Assembly: GCA_018365265.1 (NCBI GenBank)
Contig: JAGZKI010000014.1
Span: forward strand, 1 to 42,477
Source: Streptococcus parasanguinis
Lineage (GTDB): Bacteria > Bacillota > Bacilli > Lactobacillales > Streptococcaceae
DNA: 42,477 nt
Direction of reading: 5' to 3'
Shown: positions 31,240 through 39,403 of the stretch, piece by piece
Numbering within the stretch: position 1 is the stretch's first letter
How the letters are laid out: every line of letters starts with the position of its first letter
Translations under genes and position numbers: made by a program
The notes under the pieces: model-generated
Told to the model about the DNA's origin: nothing
The model's database searches: none
What the model saw: the letters and a program-made list of their open reading frames with translations, nothing else

Positions 31240-32268
31240 ATGGTATTCATTACGAAGAGCAATAAGATTGATGAGCAAGAGATCACTTCGCTTTACCGCT
31301 TGGAAGGTCCAGCCTTGGAGCGCAAAGAAGTGCGTGATCGAGAATTGGAAGCTATTATCAAAGGAGAAGACCAACGGATCCTTCTTGTGATCGGGCCTTG
31401 CTCTTCTGATAATGAAGAAGCTGTGATGGAGTATGCCCGTCGTTTGGCAGACTTGCAAGAGCAAGTGAAAGATCAGATTTTCATTGTGATGCGGGTCTAT
31501 ACGGCTAAGCCTCGGACCAACGGGGATGGCTATAAAGGCTTGATGCACCAACCAGATACACATGCAGCACCAAGCTTTGTGGACGGTTTGAAAGCAGTCC
31601 GACATCTCCACTACCGTGTGATTACAGAAACTGGTTTGACAACTGCGGATGAGTTGCTTTATCCAGCAAGTCTTCCGTATGTTGAGGATTTGATTTCTTA
31701 TCATGCCATTGGAGCGCGTTCAGTTGAAGATCAGGAGCATCGCTTTGTATCTAGTGGGATCTCTGCTCCGACCGGCATGAAGAATCCAACCTCTGGAAAT
31801 CTTTCAGTCATGTTCAATGCGATTTATGCAGCCCAACATCCCCAAAACTTTTTGTTCAATGCCCAAGCAGTGGAAACATCAGGAAATCCTTTAGCTCATG
31901 CGATCCTTCGTGGAGGCTTGGATGCAAGTGGTAAGAATATTCCAAACTACCATTATGAAGATTTGCTAGTGGCAGCAAAACGCTATAGCGAAATGGGCTT
32001 GCAACATCCCTTCATCCTGTTGGATACCAACCATGACAACTCTGGCAAACAATTCGAAGAGCAAGTACGTATCGTGAGAGAAACCATGATGAACCGTGCT
32101 TGGAACAAGGATTTGGCAACTTTAGTTCGTGGTTTCATGATTGAATCCTATCTAGAAGATGGCCGCCAAAATGAACCAGTGGTTTATGGTCAATCCATCA
32201 CAGACCCTTGCCTGGGTTGGGAAAAAACACAGGCCTTGGTCAAAGAAATTGCAACGATGAATAAGTAA
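31240..32268 (+). CDS. 3-deoxy-7-phosphoheptulonate (DAHP) synthase, class I
   Basis: 342 residues. It condenses phosphoenolpyruvate and erythrose-4-phosphate in the first step of the shikimate pathway. Recognisable class I (AroFGH-type) motifs are VIGPCSSDNEEAVMEYARRL, IVMRVYTAKPRTNGDGYKGL, GARSVEDQEHRFVSSGISAP and GFMIESYLEDGRQNEP. The metal-binding Cys is in IGPCS. No chorismate-mutase fusion is present. Start ATG 31240 lies 4-5 bp after AAGGAGG. The region downstream (32269-32354) holds only a weak GGGGC/GCCCC hairpin. In pneumococcus two paralogues lie side by side at this spot; here there is one. Which aromatic amino acid inhibits it is not predictable by reading, so I give no aroF/aroG symbol. 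Confidence 0.93.
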   Translation: MVFITKSNKIDEQEITSLYRLEGPALERKEVRDRELEAIIKGEDQRILLVIGPCSSDNEEAVMEYARRLADLQEQVKDQIFIVMRVYTAKPRTNGDGYKGLMHQPDTHAAPSFVDGLKAVRHLHYRVITETGLTTADELLYPASLPYVEDLISYHAIGARSVEDQEHRFVSSGISAPTGMKNPTSGNLSVMFNAIYAAQHPQNFLFNAQAVETSGNPLAHAILRGGLDASGKNIPNYHYEDLLVAAKRYSEMGLQHPFILLDTNHDNSGKQFEEQVRIVRETMMNRAWNKDLATLVRGFMIESYLEDGRQNEPVVYGQSITDPCLGWEKTQALVKEIATMNK

Positions 32269-32354
32269 AAGGCAGGGGCGGAAGGAGTGATTCTTTAGCC
32301 CCTTCTCTTTTGTCAGTTAGACGATACTGAAACGATAAATAAGGATAAAACAAG

Positions 32355-32720
32355 ATGATCAAAGGACATGGCATCGATATCGAATCGATCGCTGCGATTG
32401 AAAAAGCCTATCACAAGAATGCACGATTTGCTGAAAAAGTCTTAACCGAGACTGAGCGAGCACGCTTTGAGGAATTATCTGGAAAGCGGAAAATGGAATA
32501 TTTGACGGGCCGATGGTCAGCCAAAGAAGCCTTTTCAAAGGCCATGGGAACAGGGATTGGACCAGTTGGTTTTCAAGAGTTAGAAATTTTAAATGATGCC
32601 CACGGAGCACCCTATTTTTCCAAGTCTCCTTTTTCTGGTAAGGTATGGATTTCGATCAGTCACAAGGGAGACTTAGTCTCGACCAGTGTCATTTTGGAGG
32701 AAGAAAATGAAAGCAAGTAA
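32355..32720 (+). CDS. acpS: Holo-[acyl-carrier-protein] synthase
   Basis: 121 residues. It transfers 4'-phosphopantetheine from CoA to the acyl carrier protein for fatty acid synthesis. The two AcpS signatures are MIKGHGIDIESIAAIEKAY (Asp for Mg2+) and LTGRWSAKEAFSKAMGTGIG with the WSAKEA core. The C-terminal segment WISISHKGDLVSTSVIL completes the trimeric AcpS fold. The alr start lies 14 bp inside its end, so the two genes are translationally coupled. The ATG at 32355 is preceded by a weak AAGGAT site. Confidence 0.96.
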   Translation: MIKGHGIDIESIAAIEKAYHKNARFAEKVLTETERARFEELSGKRKMEYLTGRWSAKEAFSKAMGTGIGPVGFQELEILNDAHGAPYFSKSPFSGKVWISISHKGDLVSTSVILEEENESK

Positions 32721-33819
32721 ACATAGACCAACTGTTGCAAGAATTGATTTAGATGCCATTGCCTTTAATGTGCAACAAGTTAGTGAGCATATTCCGAGTC
32801 AAACCTTAAAGTATGCAGTCGTCAAGGCCAATGCCTATGGTCATGGGGTCGTTGCAGTGACCAAAAAATTAGCAGCTCAAGTAGATGGCTTTTGTGTATC
32901 CAATATGGATGAAGCCCTTGAAATCCGTGAAGAAGGTTTGCAACACCCTATTTTGATTTTGGGAGTTGTGCCAAGTGAAACAGTGAGTCTGGCCAAAGAG
33001 CAGGACATCCGCTTAACGGTGGCGAGTCTTGCTTGGATGGATCAATTGCTTGGACAAGAAGCAGATCTTTCAGGATTGAAGGTCCATATCAAGGTGGATT
33101 CAGGAATGGGGCGGATTGGATTCCGAAGGATCGAAGAGATCAAAGAAGCTGAACGCCTTCTCTTAGCAGCTGGAGCTGAAATTGAAGGGATCTTTACTCA
33201 TTTTGCGACAGCAGATGAGGCAGATGATCGAAAATTCCAAGCGCAATACCAGTTTTTCAAAGAAGTATTGGCTGCTCTTGAAACCCTTCCTCCCATTGTC
33301 CATGCGAGTAATTCAGCCACTTCTTTGTGGCATGCGGATACGATTTTCACGGCTGTGCGCTTGGGAGATGTCATGTATGGCTTGAATCCCAGTGGTTCTG
33401 TGTTAGCCTTGCCTTATGAAATTAAACCAGCCTTGAGTTTGGTGAGTGAGTTAGTTCATGTGAAACAGTTAGAAGCTGGTCAAGATATTGGCTACGGAGC
33501 AACTTATACGACAGAAGAATCCCAATGGATTGGAACGCTTCCTATCGGCTATGCGGATGGTTGGATCCGAGAGATGCAAAACTTTCATGTGCTGATTAAG
33601 GGGGACTATTGTCCCATTGTTGGTCGCGTTTCGATGGACCAGATTACTGTTCGCCTTCCTGAAGAATTGCCTCTGGGGACCAAGGTTACCCTGATTGGAC
33701 GAGAGGGCGAGAAAGAAATCACGGCAACAGAGGTTGCAGATTACCGTGGGACCATTAATTATGAAGTGGTCTGTCTCTTGAGTGATCGGATTCCTCGTGA
33801 CTATACAGGTGAAGAATAA
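32707..33819 (+). CDS. alr: Alanine racemase
   Basis: 370 residues. It produces D-alanine for peptidoglycan. The PLP-binding Lys40 sits in YAVVKANAYGHG near the N terminus of the TIM barrel, and the second catalytic residue, a Tyr near residue 267, in DIGYGATYTT. Other family motifs are KVDSGMGRIGFR and GRVSMDQITVRLPE. I chose ATG 32707 (MKASKHRP) with GGAGGAAG 3-8 bp upstream; the frame from 32686 would extend through acpS. It overlaps acpS by 14 bp, the conserved acpS-alr arrangement in streptococci. A terminator follows before recG. Confidence 0.97.
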   Translation: MKASKHRPTVARIDLDAIAFNVQQVSEHIPSQTLKYAVVKANAYGHGVVAVTKKLAAQVDGFCVSNMDEALEIREEGLQHPILILGVVPSETVSLAKEQDIRLTVASLAWMDQLLGQEADLSGLKVHIKVDSGMGRIGFRRIEEIKEAERLLLAAGAEIEGIFTHFATADEADDRKFQAQYQFFKEVLAALETLPPIVHASNSATSLWHADTIFTAVRLGDVMYGLNPSGSVLALPYEIKPALSLVSELVHVKQLEAGQDIGYGATYTTEESQWIGTLPIGYADGWIREMQNFHVLIKGDYCPIVGRVSMDQITVRLPEELPLGTKVTLIGREGEKEITATEVADYRGTINYEVVCLLSDRIPRDYTGEE

Positions 33820-33820
33820 G

Positions 33821-33861
33821 AAGAAGCAGGTGGGATTTTCCCGGATGGACCTGCTTTTTTA
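33821..33861 (+). terminator. Terminator between alr and recG
   Basis: AAGCAGGT (33824-33831) pairs with ACCTGCTT (33849-33856), with an inner GGGA/TCCC, then T-run. Confidence 0.85.
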
Positions 33862-33879
33862 TAAAAGAAAGGAGGAGAA

Positions 33880-35895
33880 ATGAATCTACACCAACCCTTA
33901 TCCGTACTGCCTGGAGTCGGTCCAAAATCGGCGGAAAAATTTAAAAAGTTAGGGATTGAAACCTTAGAAGATCTGCTCTTGTATTTCCCCTTTCGCTATG
34001 AAGACTTCAAAACGCGCAATGTTTTAGAGTTGGAAGATGGGGAAAAAGCCGTCATCTCTGGAGTGGTAGCAACACCAGCCAATGTCCAATATTATGGCTA
34101 CAAACGAAATCGCTTGCGTTTTTCGATCAAACAGGGAGACCAGGTCATTGCGGTTAATTTTTTCAACCAACCCTATCTAGCAGACAAAATTGAGGTTCAG
34201 CAGACAGTGGCGATTTTTGGGAAATGGGACAAGGCTAAAGGCAGTTTGACAGGGATGAAACTCCTGGCTCAGGTGGAAGATGATTTGCAGCCAGTCTATC
34301 GGGTGACGCAAGGAGTCAGCCAAAACAGCCTGGTGAAATTGATCAAAATAGCATTCGACCAGGGATTGGATCAGCTTTTAGAAGAGAATTTGCCCCAAGT
34401 CTTGCGGGAGCGTTATCAACTCTTGTCACGCTCTCAAGCAGTGCAGGCTATGCATTTTCCTAAGGATCTAGCAGAGTACAAGCAAGCCCTTCGCCGGGTG
34501 AAATTTGAAGAACTCCTCTTTTTCCAGCTACAGCTCCAAGTGCTAAAAGAAGAAAATCACGATGCTAGCCAAGGAATTTCCTTAGCCTGGGATCCAGAAA
34601 AATTAGCAGAACGAAAAAAACAGCTTCCTTTTGAGCTAACGCAAGCTCAAGAAAACAGCTTGAATGAAATCTTGATAGATATGGCCTCTCCTTATCATAT
34701 GAACCGCTTGCTCCAAGGGGATGTGGGAAGCGGGAAGACAGTCGTGGCCGGTCTTGCCATGTATGCAGCTTTAAGCGCTGGTAAGCAAGCTGCCTTGATG
34801 GTTCCGACGGAGATTTTGGCAGAGCAGCACAAGGAAAGCATGCAACATCTTTTTCCGGACTTGCCAATTGCTCTTCTGACGGGAGGATTAAAGGTAGCTG
34901 AGAAACGAGAAGTCTTAGAGGAGATCGCATCAGGAAAAACTCAACTGATTGTGGGGACACATGCCTTGATTCAAGAGGGAGTTCACTACCAAGATCTAGG
35001 TTTGGTCATTATTGATGAGCAGCACCGTTTTGGGGTTTCCCAGCGCCGCATCCTTCGAGAAAAGGGACAAAATCCAGACGTCCTGATGATGACGGCTACC
35101 CCTATTCCCCGGACCTTGGCCATCACGGCTTTTGGGGATATGGATGTGTCCATCATTGATCAGATGCCTGCGGGACGCAAGGAAATCATGACGCGCTGGG
35201 TCAAGCATGAGCAGTTAGAAGTGGTCCTCGACTGGTTGGTAAAAGAGCTCGCAAAAGGTTCTCAAGCCTACTTTATCTCTCCCTTGATTGAGGAGTCAGA
35301 GGCGCTAGATTTGAAAAATGCCCTGGCGCTTCAAGAGGAATTAACTGCCTTCTTTGGTCAGCGAACACGCGTTTCTCTTCTTCACGGGAAGATGAAAAGT
35401 GAAGAAAAAGATGCCATCATGCAGGCCTTTAAAGAGCACCAAGTCGATGTTTTGGTGTCTACGACTGTTATTGAAGTAGGAGTCAATGTGCCTAATGCGA
35501 CTGTTATGGTCATCATGGATGCAGATCGATTTGGTCTTAGCCAGCTTCACCAGCTTCGAGGCCGGGTTGGGCGGGGAAACAAGCAATCCTATGCTATTCT
35601 AGTAGCCAATCCTAAGACAGATAGCGGCAAGCAGCGCATGAAAATCATGACAGAGACAACCAATGGGTTTGTTCTAGCAGAAGAAGATTTGAAAATGAGA
35701 GGTTCAGGTGAAATTTTTGGAACCCGTCAATCAGGAATTCCAGAGTTTCAAGTAGCAGACCTAGTTGAAGATTATCCCATTCTTGAAGAAGCAAGGAAAG
35801 TTGCTAGCCAGATCGTAGCCACTCCAGATTGGAGAGAACACCCAGACTGGCATTTGCTCTCTCTTTATCTGGAGAAGCAAGAACATTTAGATTAG
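33880..35895 (+). CDS. recG: ATP-dependent DNA helicase RecG
   Basis: 671 residues. RecG reverses stalled forks and branch-migrates Holliday junctions. The wedge OB-domain lies in the first about 170 residues, starting LSVLPGVGPKSAEKFKKLG. Helicase motifs are LLQGDVGSGKTVVAGLAM (motif I), VIIDEQHRFGVSQR (II), MMTATPIPRTLAITAFGD (III), then VSTTVIEVGVNVPNATVMV, and LHQLRGRVGRGNKQSYAIL (VI). Length is normal. AAGGAGG lies 6-7 bp before the ATG, inside the short gap after the alr terminator, so some read-through from alr is likely needed or a weak promoter exists; I see no clear one. Confidence 0.97.
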   Translation: MNLHQPLSVLPGVGPKSAEKFKKLGIETLEDLLLYFPFRYEDFKTRNVLELEDGEKAVISGVVATPANVQYYGYKRNRLRFSIKQGDQVIAVNFFNQPYLADKIEVQQTVAIFGKWDKAKGSLTGMKLLAQVEDDLQPVYRVTQGVSQNSLVKLIKIAFDQGLDQLLEENLPQVLRERYQLLSRSQAVQAMHFPKDLAEYKQALRRVKFEELLFFQLQLQVLKEENHDASQGISLAWDPEKLAERKKQLPFELTQAQENSLNEILIDMASPYHMNRLLQGDVGSGKTVVAGLAMYAALSAGKQAALMVPTEILAEQHKESMQHLFPDLPIALLTGGLKVAEKREVLEEIASGKTQLIVGTHALIQEGVHYQDLGLVIIDEQHRFGVSQRRILREKGQNPDVLMMTATPIPRTLAITAFGDMDVSIIDQMPAGRKEIMTRWVKHEQLEVVLDWLVKELAKGSQAYFISPLIEESEALDLKNALALQEELTAFFGQRTRVSLLHGKMKSEEKDAIMQAFKEHQVDVLVSTTVIEVGVNVPNATVMVIMDADRFGLSQLHQLRGRVGRGNKQSYAILVANPKTDSGKQRMKIMTETTNGFVLAEEDLKMRGSGEIFGTRQSGIPEFQVADLVEDYPILEEARKVASQIVATPDWREHPDWHLLSLYLEKQEHLD

Positions 35896-35898
35896 ATC

Positions 35899-35948
35899 AT
35901 AAAAAGTGAGTAGAGTGGAAATGTGTTGTTTCTACTCTACTCACTTTT
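35899..35948. terminator. Long bidirectional terminator after recG
   Basis: AAAAGTGAGTAGAGTGGAA (35902-35920) pairs with TTCTACTCTACTCACTTTT (35930-35948), 19 bp with one G-T pair. Confidence 0.9.
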
Positions 35949-35967
35949 AAGATTGCATTTAACGCCC

Positions 35968-36202
35968 TTTGTATCTTATTAATTGAACACGGGCTGCGGA
36001 TTGTATCAAAAAGATGAATCCTCCTAGAATCTTTTGGATTCTTCGTCGTATTCCCTATTTTGACTGTATCCGCTACGCCCTTTGTATCTTATTAATTGAA
36101 CAAGCCCTAAATGCTGTGTGAAAAAGATAAATTCTCTTGTGAGCTTCGCTCCCGGCGACAATTTCCTATTTTCACTTGGCATTTTACGGGCTTTGTATCT
36201 TA
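35968..36202. repeat. Tandem array of two covarying long hairpins with conserved linker
   Basis: The 22-nt linker starting TTTGTATCTTATTAATTGAA occurs at 35968 and 36081 and, truncated to 12 nt, at 36192. Hairpin one (35991-36080) has arms GGGC+GCGGAT closed by ATCCGC+GCCC. Hairpin two (36104-36191) has arms GCCC+AAATGC closed by GCATTT+GGGC. Inner parts keep AAAAAGAT(G/A)AAT(C/T)CTC and TT(C/T)CCTATTTT. Stem bases differ but stay complementary. It fills the gap between the ends of recG and asparaginase; no ORF is evident. Confidence 0.85.
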
Positions 36203-36204
36203 TA

Positions 36205-37167
36205 CTACCCTTCGATATATTCTTTGAGTTCTTGTCCTTTTAGGCCGGCATTGAGGGCGATGAGGAGTTTGATGCGCGCTTTGGGGGCATTTAATTCTTT
36301 GATGAAAAAGACACCTGCTTGATGGAGTTGGACGCCTCCTCCTTCATATGCGTAGACGGGTTCAGCGATTCCGTTGAAGCAACGGGATACTAAAGCGATT
36401 GGAAGGCCTGCATCTATAAACTCTTGGAGTTTATGTGCCGTTTCTTTAGGGATGTTTCCTGCTCCAAAGGCTTCGATAATGAGGCCATCAAGCATTGAAA
36501 GATCCAGCATGTCCAGCAGATCGGTTTTCATCCCTGCATAGGTAGTGATGATCGGAACGAACCCATCGATGGTATCGAGATCAAAGCGCACCCTTGGCTC
36601 GGCTGTTTTAAAGAAGAGGATTTCCTTTTTCATGACCAAACCTAGTGGGCCGTGGGTTGGTGTCTGAAAGGTGCTGACATTGGTGGTGTGGGTTTTGGTG
36701 ACGTATTTAGCCGCATGAATTTCATCGTTCATGACGACTAAGACACCTTTATCGCGTGCTTTCGGATCGGCAGCTACTCGAAGGGCTGTCAGAAAATTGT
36801 AGACACCGTCGCTTCCGAGCTCGTTGGAGCTTCGCATAGCTCCTGTAATGACCACAGCGATCTCTGGTAACTTCATGGTATCCAAGAAATAAGCTGTTTC
36901 TTCCAGCGTATCTGTCCCGTGGGTAATAACGATGCCATCATAGTTATGAGCTTCCTCTTTGATTTTTTGATATAGGGCTAACATGTGACGGGGGGTCATT
37001 TGAGGGCTGGGAAGGTTGAAGAAGTCCTCCGAGGTGACTGCAATCCCTTCAATTGGCGAAGTAACTTGGGTCATGGGATTGACTTCATTAGTAATCACTG
37101 CCCCAGAGTCATCTGCCGCCATCGAAATGGTCCCTCCGGTATGTAGTGCTAAAATTTTCTTAAACAT
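36205..37167 (-). CDS. ansA: L-asparaginase, type I
   Basis: 320 residues. It hydrolyses asparagine to aspartate and ammonia. The two active-site signatures are present: ILALHTGGTISMAADD near the N terminus (first catalytic Thr in TGGTI) and GIVITHGTDTLEETAYFLD (second Thr and Asp in HGTDT). No signal peptide is seen, which fits the cytosolic type I enzyme. AAGGAG lies 6-7 bp upstream of the ATG on the minus strand. The stop codon coincides with the end of the truncated third linker of the hairpin array, so the ansA message runs straight into those hairpins. Divergent from the HAD-fusion gene. Confidence 0.92.
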   Translation of the reverse strand: MFKKILALHTGGTISMAADDSGAVITNEVNPMTQVTSPIEGIAVTSEDFFNLPSPQMTPRHMLALYQKIKEEAHNYDGIVITHGTDTLEETAYFLDTMKLPEIAVVITGAMRSSNELGSDGVYNFLTALRVAADPKARDKGVLVVMNDEIHAAKYVTKTHTTNVSTFQTPTHGPLGLVMKKEILFFKTAEPRVRFDLDTIDGFVPIITTYAGMKTDLLDMLDLSMLDGLIIEAFGAGNIPKETAHKLQEFIDAGLPIALVSRCFNGIAEPVYAYEGGGVQLHQAGVFFIKELNAPKARIKLLIALNAGLKGQELKEYIEG

Positions 37168-37187
37168 GTGAAGCTCCTTGGAATATG

Positions 37188-37207
37188 TGATATAATTTAT
37201 TTTATCA
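37188..37207. promoter_or_regulatory. Back-to-back -10 elements of ansA and the HAD gene
   Basis: Plus strand TGATATAAT (37188-37196) for the HAD gene and minus strand TGATAAAAT (37207-37199) for ansA, only 2 bp apart. The two promoters should compete for polymerase. Confidence 0.7.
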
Positions 37208-37229
37208 TAAAAAGAAAGAAACAGTAGAC

Positions 37230-38630
37230 ATGGAAATAAAAGCAGTCTTTTTTGATATCGATGGAACCTTGGTTAATGATAGTCGAGCAGTCCTAAAATC
37301 AACAGAAAAAGCTATTCAGTCTTTAAAGGAAGAAGGGATCTATGTAGGCCTTGCGACAGGTCGGGGACCGGCCTTTGTCAAACCGTTTATGGAACGCTAT
37401 GGTTTTGATTTTGCAGTGACCTATAATGGTCAGTATATTTTGACCAAGGACCGCGTGCTATTTACCAGTCCAATCGATAAAAAGAGTCTGCACCAACTAA
37501 TTGACTATGCTCGAGAACACCGCAAGGAAATTGCTCTCGGTACCAAGGATGGGGTATTTGGTTCTCGGATCATGAGTTTTGGGATGAGTCCTATTTCAAC
37601 CTGGTCCAGTCGCTTTGTGCCCCGCAAAATGGCCCGTACCGTCAGTCGAGGCTTTAACAAAGTGGTCAGCAAGGTCGTCCCACAAGATCAGGACACCCTC
37701 TATGCACTAGCGCAAGAACCCATCTATCAAGTACTCATCTTATCGAGTCCAGAAGAGACTGCAAAAATTGAAAAAGAGTTTCCAGATCTGAAATTCACAC
37801 GGTCTAGTCCTTTTGCAGCAGATGTCCTCAACCCAGGAATTTCTAAACTAGAAGGGATCCGCATCGTTGGTCAGGAATTTGGCTTTGACATCGATGAAGT
37901 GATGGCTTTTGGAGATTCGGATAATGACTTAGAGATGCTTTCAGGTGTTGGCTTGTCCATTGCGATGGGAAATGGAACGACCAGTGTCAAGGCGATTGCC
38001 AAGCATACAACGACTAGTAATGGCAAGGATGGCATCCAAAAGGCCCTGCAACACTTTGGTATCCTCTCAGAGAAAGAACTCTTTCTTTCTAAGGATGATC
38101 ACTTCAATAAGGTCAAAACCTTCCATGGTGTGATGGATGGGGAAACTCAGGAGAAACCAGTTGTTTGGCAGCCTCAAGACGCCCTTTATCGAACCATGTT
38201 CAAGCAAGAGGAATTGGTAGAATTTGTCCGAGCAGCTAGCATAAGTGAGGAAGAATTTGACTGCTCGGTAGCAGCTCTTCACGAAGCCTTGGATAAGGCT
38301 GCAGATAAGGTTCGTTGCAAGCATCCAGCTGAGATCTCCATGGTAGGGCAGGTCGATGCCTTGATCGATACCCTCTATTTGACTTATGGTAGCTTTGTAT
38401 TAATGGGGGTCGATCCTGAAGAGGTCTTTGAGATTGTTCACCGGGCCAATATGGGCAAGATTTTCCCAGATGGAAAGGCGCACTTTGATCCAGTAACCCA
38501 CAAAATTCTGAAGCCAGATGATTGGGAAGAAAAATACGCCCCAGAACCAGCCATCAAAAAAGAACTCGATCGCCAGCTCAAGGCCTACGAAAAACATGCA
38601 AAACAAAAAGAAGCAAAAAAAGACAACTAA
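37230..38630 (+). CDS. HAD (Cof-type) phosphatase fused to a MazG-like NTP pyrophosphohydrolase domain
   Basis: 466 residues, much longer than the about 270 of a plain Cof-type HAD. Residues 1-270 are a HAD phosphatase: motif I FFDIDGTLVND, motif II region GLATGRGPAF and motif III/IV VMAFGDSDNDLEMLSGVGLS. Residues about 290-450 look like the all-alpha NTP-PPase (MazG-like) superfamily: DALYRTMFKQEELVEFVRAA, then VDALIDTLYLTYGSFVLMGV and EVFEIVHRANMGKIFPDGK. A Lys-rich tail follows (HAKQKEAKKDN). A pyrophosphohydrolase joined to a phosphatase would suit stepwise NTP to NMP to nucleoside breakdown, i.e. nucleotide housecleaning, but this is inference. The ribosome-binding site is weak (AAAGAAAG). 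Strong terminator after it. Confidence 0.85.
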   Translation: MEIKAVFFDIDGTLVNDSRAVLKSTEKAIQSLKEEGIYVGLATGRGPAFVKPFMERYGFDFAVTYNGQYILTKDRVLFTSPIDKKSLHQLIDYAREHRKEIALGTKDGVFGSRIMSFGMSPISTWSSRFVPRKMARTVSRGFNKVVSKVVPQDQDTLYALAQEPIYQVLILSSPEETAKIEKEFPDLKFTRSSPFAADVLNPGISKLEGIRIVGQEFGFDIDEVMAFGDSDNDLEMLSGVGLSIAMGNGTTSVKAIAKHTTTSNGKDGIQKALQHFGILSEKELFLSKDDHFNKVKTFHGVMDGETQEKPVVWQPQDALYRTMFKQEELVEFVRAASISEEEFDCSVAALHEALDKAADKVRCKHPAEISMVGQVDALIDTLYLTYGSFVLMGVDPEEVFEIVHRANMGKIFPDGKAHFDPVTHKILKPDDWEEKYAPEPAIKKELDRQLKAYEKHAKQKEAKKDN

Positions 38631-38664
38631 AAAAGGTTTGGAACAAAGGTTCCAAACCTTTTTT
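38629..38664 (+). terminator. Terminator of the HAD-fusion gene
   Basis: Sixteen-bp perfect stem: AAAAAAGGTTTGGAAC (38629-38644) / GTTCCAAACC and T-run (38649-38664). Confidence 0.95.
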
Positions 38665-38752
38665 AGAATGTAGACAAACTATTTTTTACTAAGATAAGTA
38701 AAGTGTTCTACAAAGAAGTCGAAATATGTTCTTATTTTTAAAATTTATAAAA

Positions 38753-38905
38753 AATATTGAAAAACTTTCCGCCGTGAGAAAAGTGCTAGAAACACTATTG
38801 TTTCTAGCACTCGGGAGTTTTGAGACCTTAGGCTCAAAACTTAGTCATGGAACTTCGAAGAAGTTCGCTGACGTCCGTACTCACCTAAGGAAAGTTTTCA
38901 ATATA
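38753..38905. repeat. BOX-like multibranch intergenic element
   Basis: Outer arms ATATTGAAAAACTTTCC (38754-38770) and GGAAAGTTTTCAATAT (38889-38904), then GTGAG (38774)/CTCAC (38880), enclose three perfect hairpins: GTGCTAGAAAC/GTTTCTAGCAC (38783-38810), GTTTTGAG/CTCAAAAC (38817-38840), GAACTTC/GAAGTTC (38850-38866). The end TTCGCTGACGT recalls BOX modules of pneumococcus. On the minus strand the outer stem is followed by T-rich DNA, so it may also end the usp transcript. From 38665 to 38752 nothing else is seen. Confidence 0.75.
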
Positions 38906-38917
38906 ACTTTTTCTTTC

Positions 38918-39370
38918 TTACATGGTTTTATCCTTATCACGCACCACTAGTAAGTCTACTTTGGCGTGGCGAAGGATATATTCTGAGGAGGATCCGACCA
39001 TTAACCGTTCGAAGGCATTGAGTCCGGTAGCTCCAACCATAATAAGGTCAACCCCTTCTTTACTTGGGATATCATTGGCTAAGAGGACTTTTGGATTTCC
39101 CATTTCTACAACAGTCACAACATTTTGAACGCCGACTTTTTCAGCACGTTCCTTGTAGCCTTTGAGCAATTCATTGGCTTCTTCTTGCAATTCTTCGTAG
39201 ACCTCAGCATCAAAAGTTGAGACGCTTTGAAGGGCACGGGTATCGATGACGTGGGCAATCGTCAATTTAGAGCCGTTGCGAAGAGAAACGTTAACTCCTT
39301 TTTCAAAGGCTAATTCTGCTTCATGGGAACCGTCGACAGCGACCATGATGTTTTCATATTTTTGAGACAT
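38918..39370 (-). CDS. Universal stress protein, UspA family
   Basis: 150 residues. A single Usp domain, starting YENIMVAVDGSHEAELAFEK. The ATP-binding motif G-2x-G-9x-G-S/T is complete in GATGLNAFERLMVGSSSEYI, and the closing strand is VDLLVVRD. ATP-binding Usp proteins act in stress and growth-phase signalling; no specific partner is indicated. AAGGAGGT lies 7-8 bp before the ATG. It is divergent from the aminotransferase gene, a neighbour pairing I recall in other streptococci. Confidence 0.92.
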   Translation of the reverse strand: MSQKYENIMVAVDGSHEAELAFEKGVNVSLRNGSKLTIAHVIDTRALQSVSTFDAEVYEELQEEANELLKGYKERAEKVGVQNVVTVVEMGNPKVLLANDIPSKEGVDLIMVGATGLNAFERLMVGSSSEYILRHAKVDLLVVRDKDKTM

Positions 39371-39403
39371 AATCCTACCTCCTTATAGCTTGAAAACATG
39401 GAT

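Noticed and set aside
32269..32354. T-box or attenuator between DAHP synthase and acpS
   Set aside because: No T-box motif, only a 5-bp GGGGC/GCCCC stem with a poor T-run.
35968..36202. CRISPR array
   Set aside because: The conserved 22-nt linkers recur only every 111-113 bp, the intervening sequences are self-complementary and similar to each other rather than unique spacers, and no cas genes are near.
38922..39128. Antisense ORF within the Usp gene
   Set aside because: Shadow of a well-supported coding frame with no ribosome-binding site or recognisable motif.
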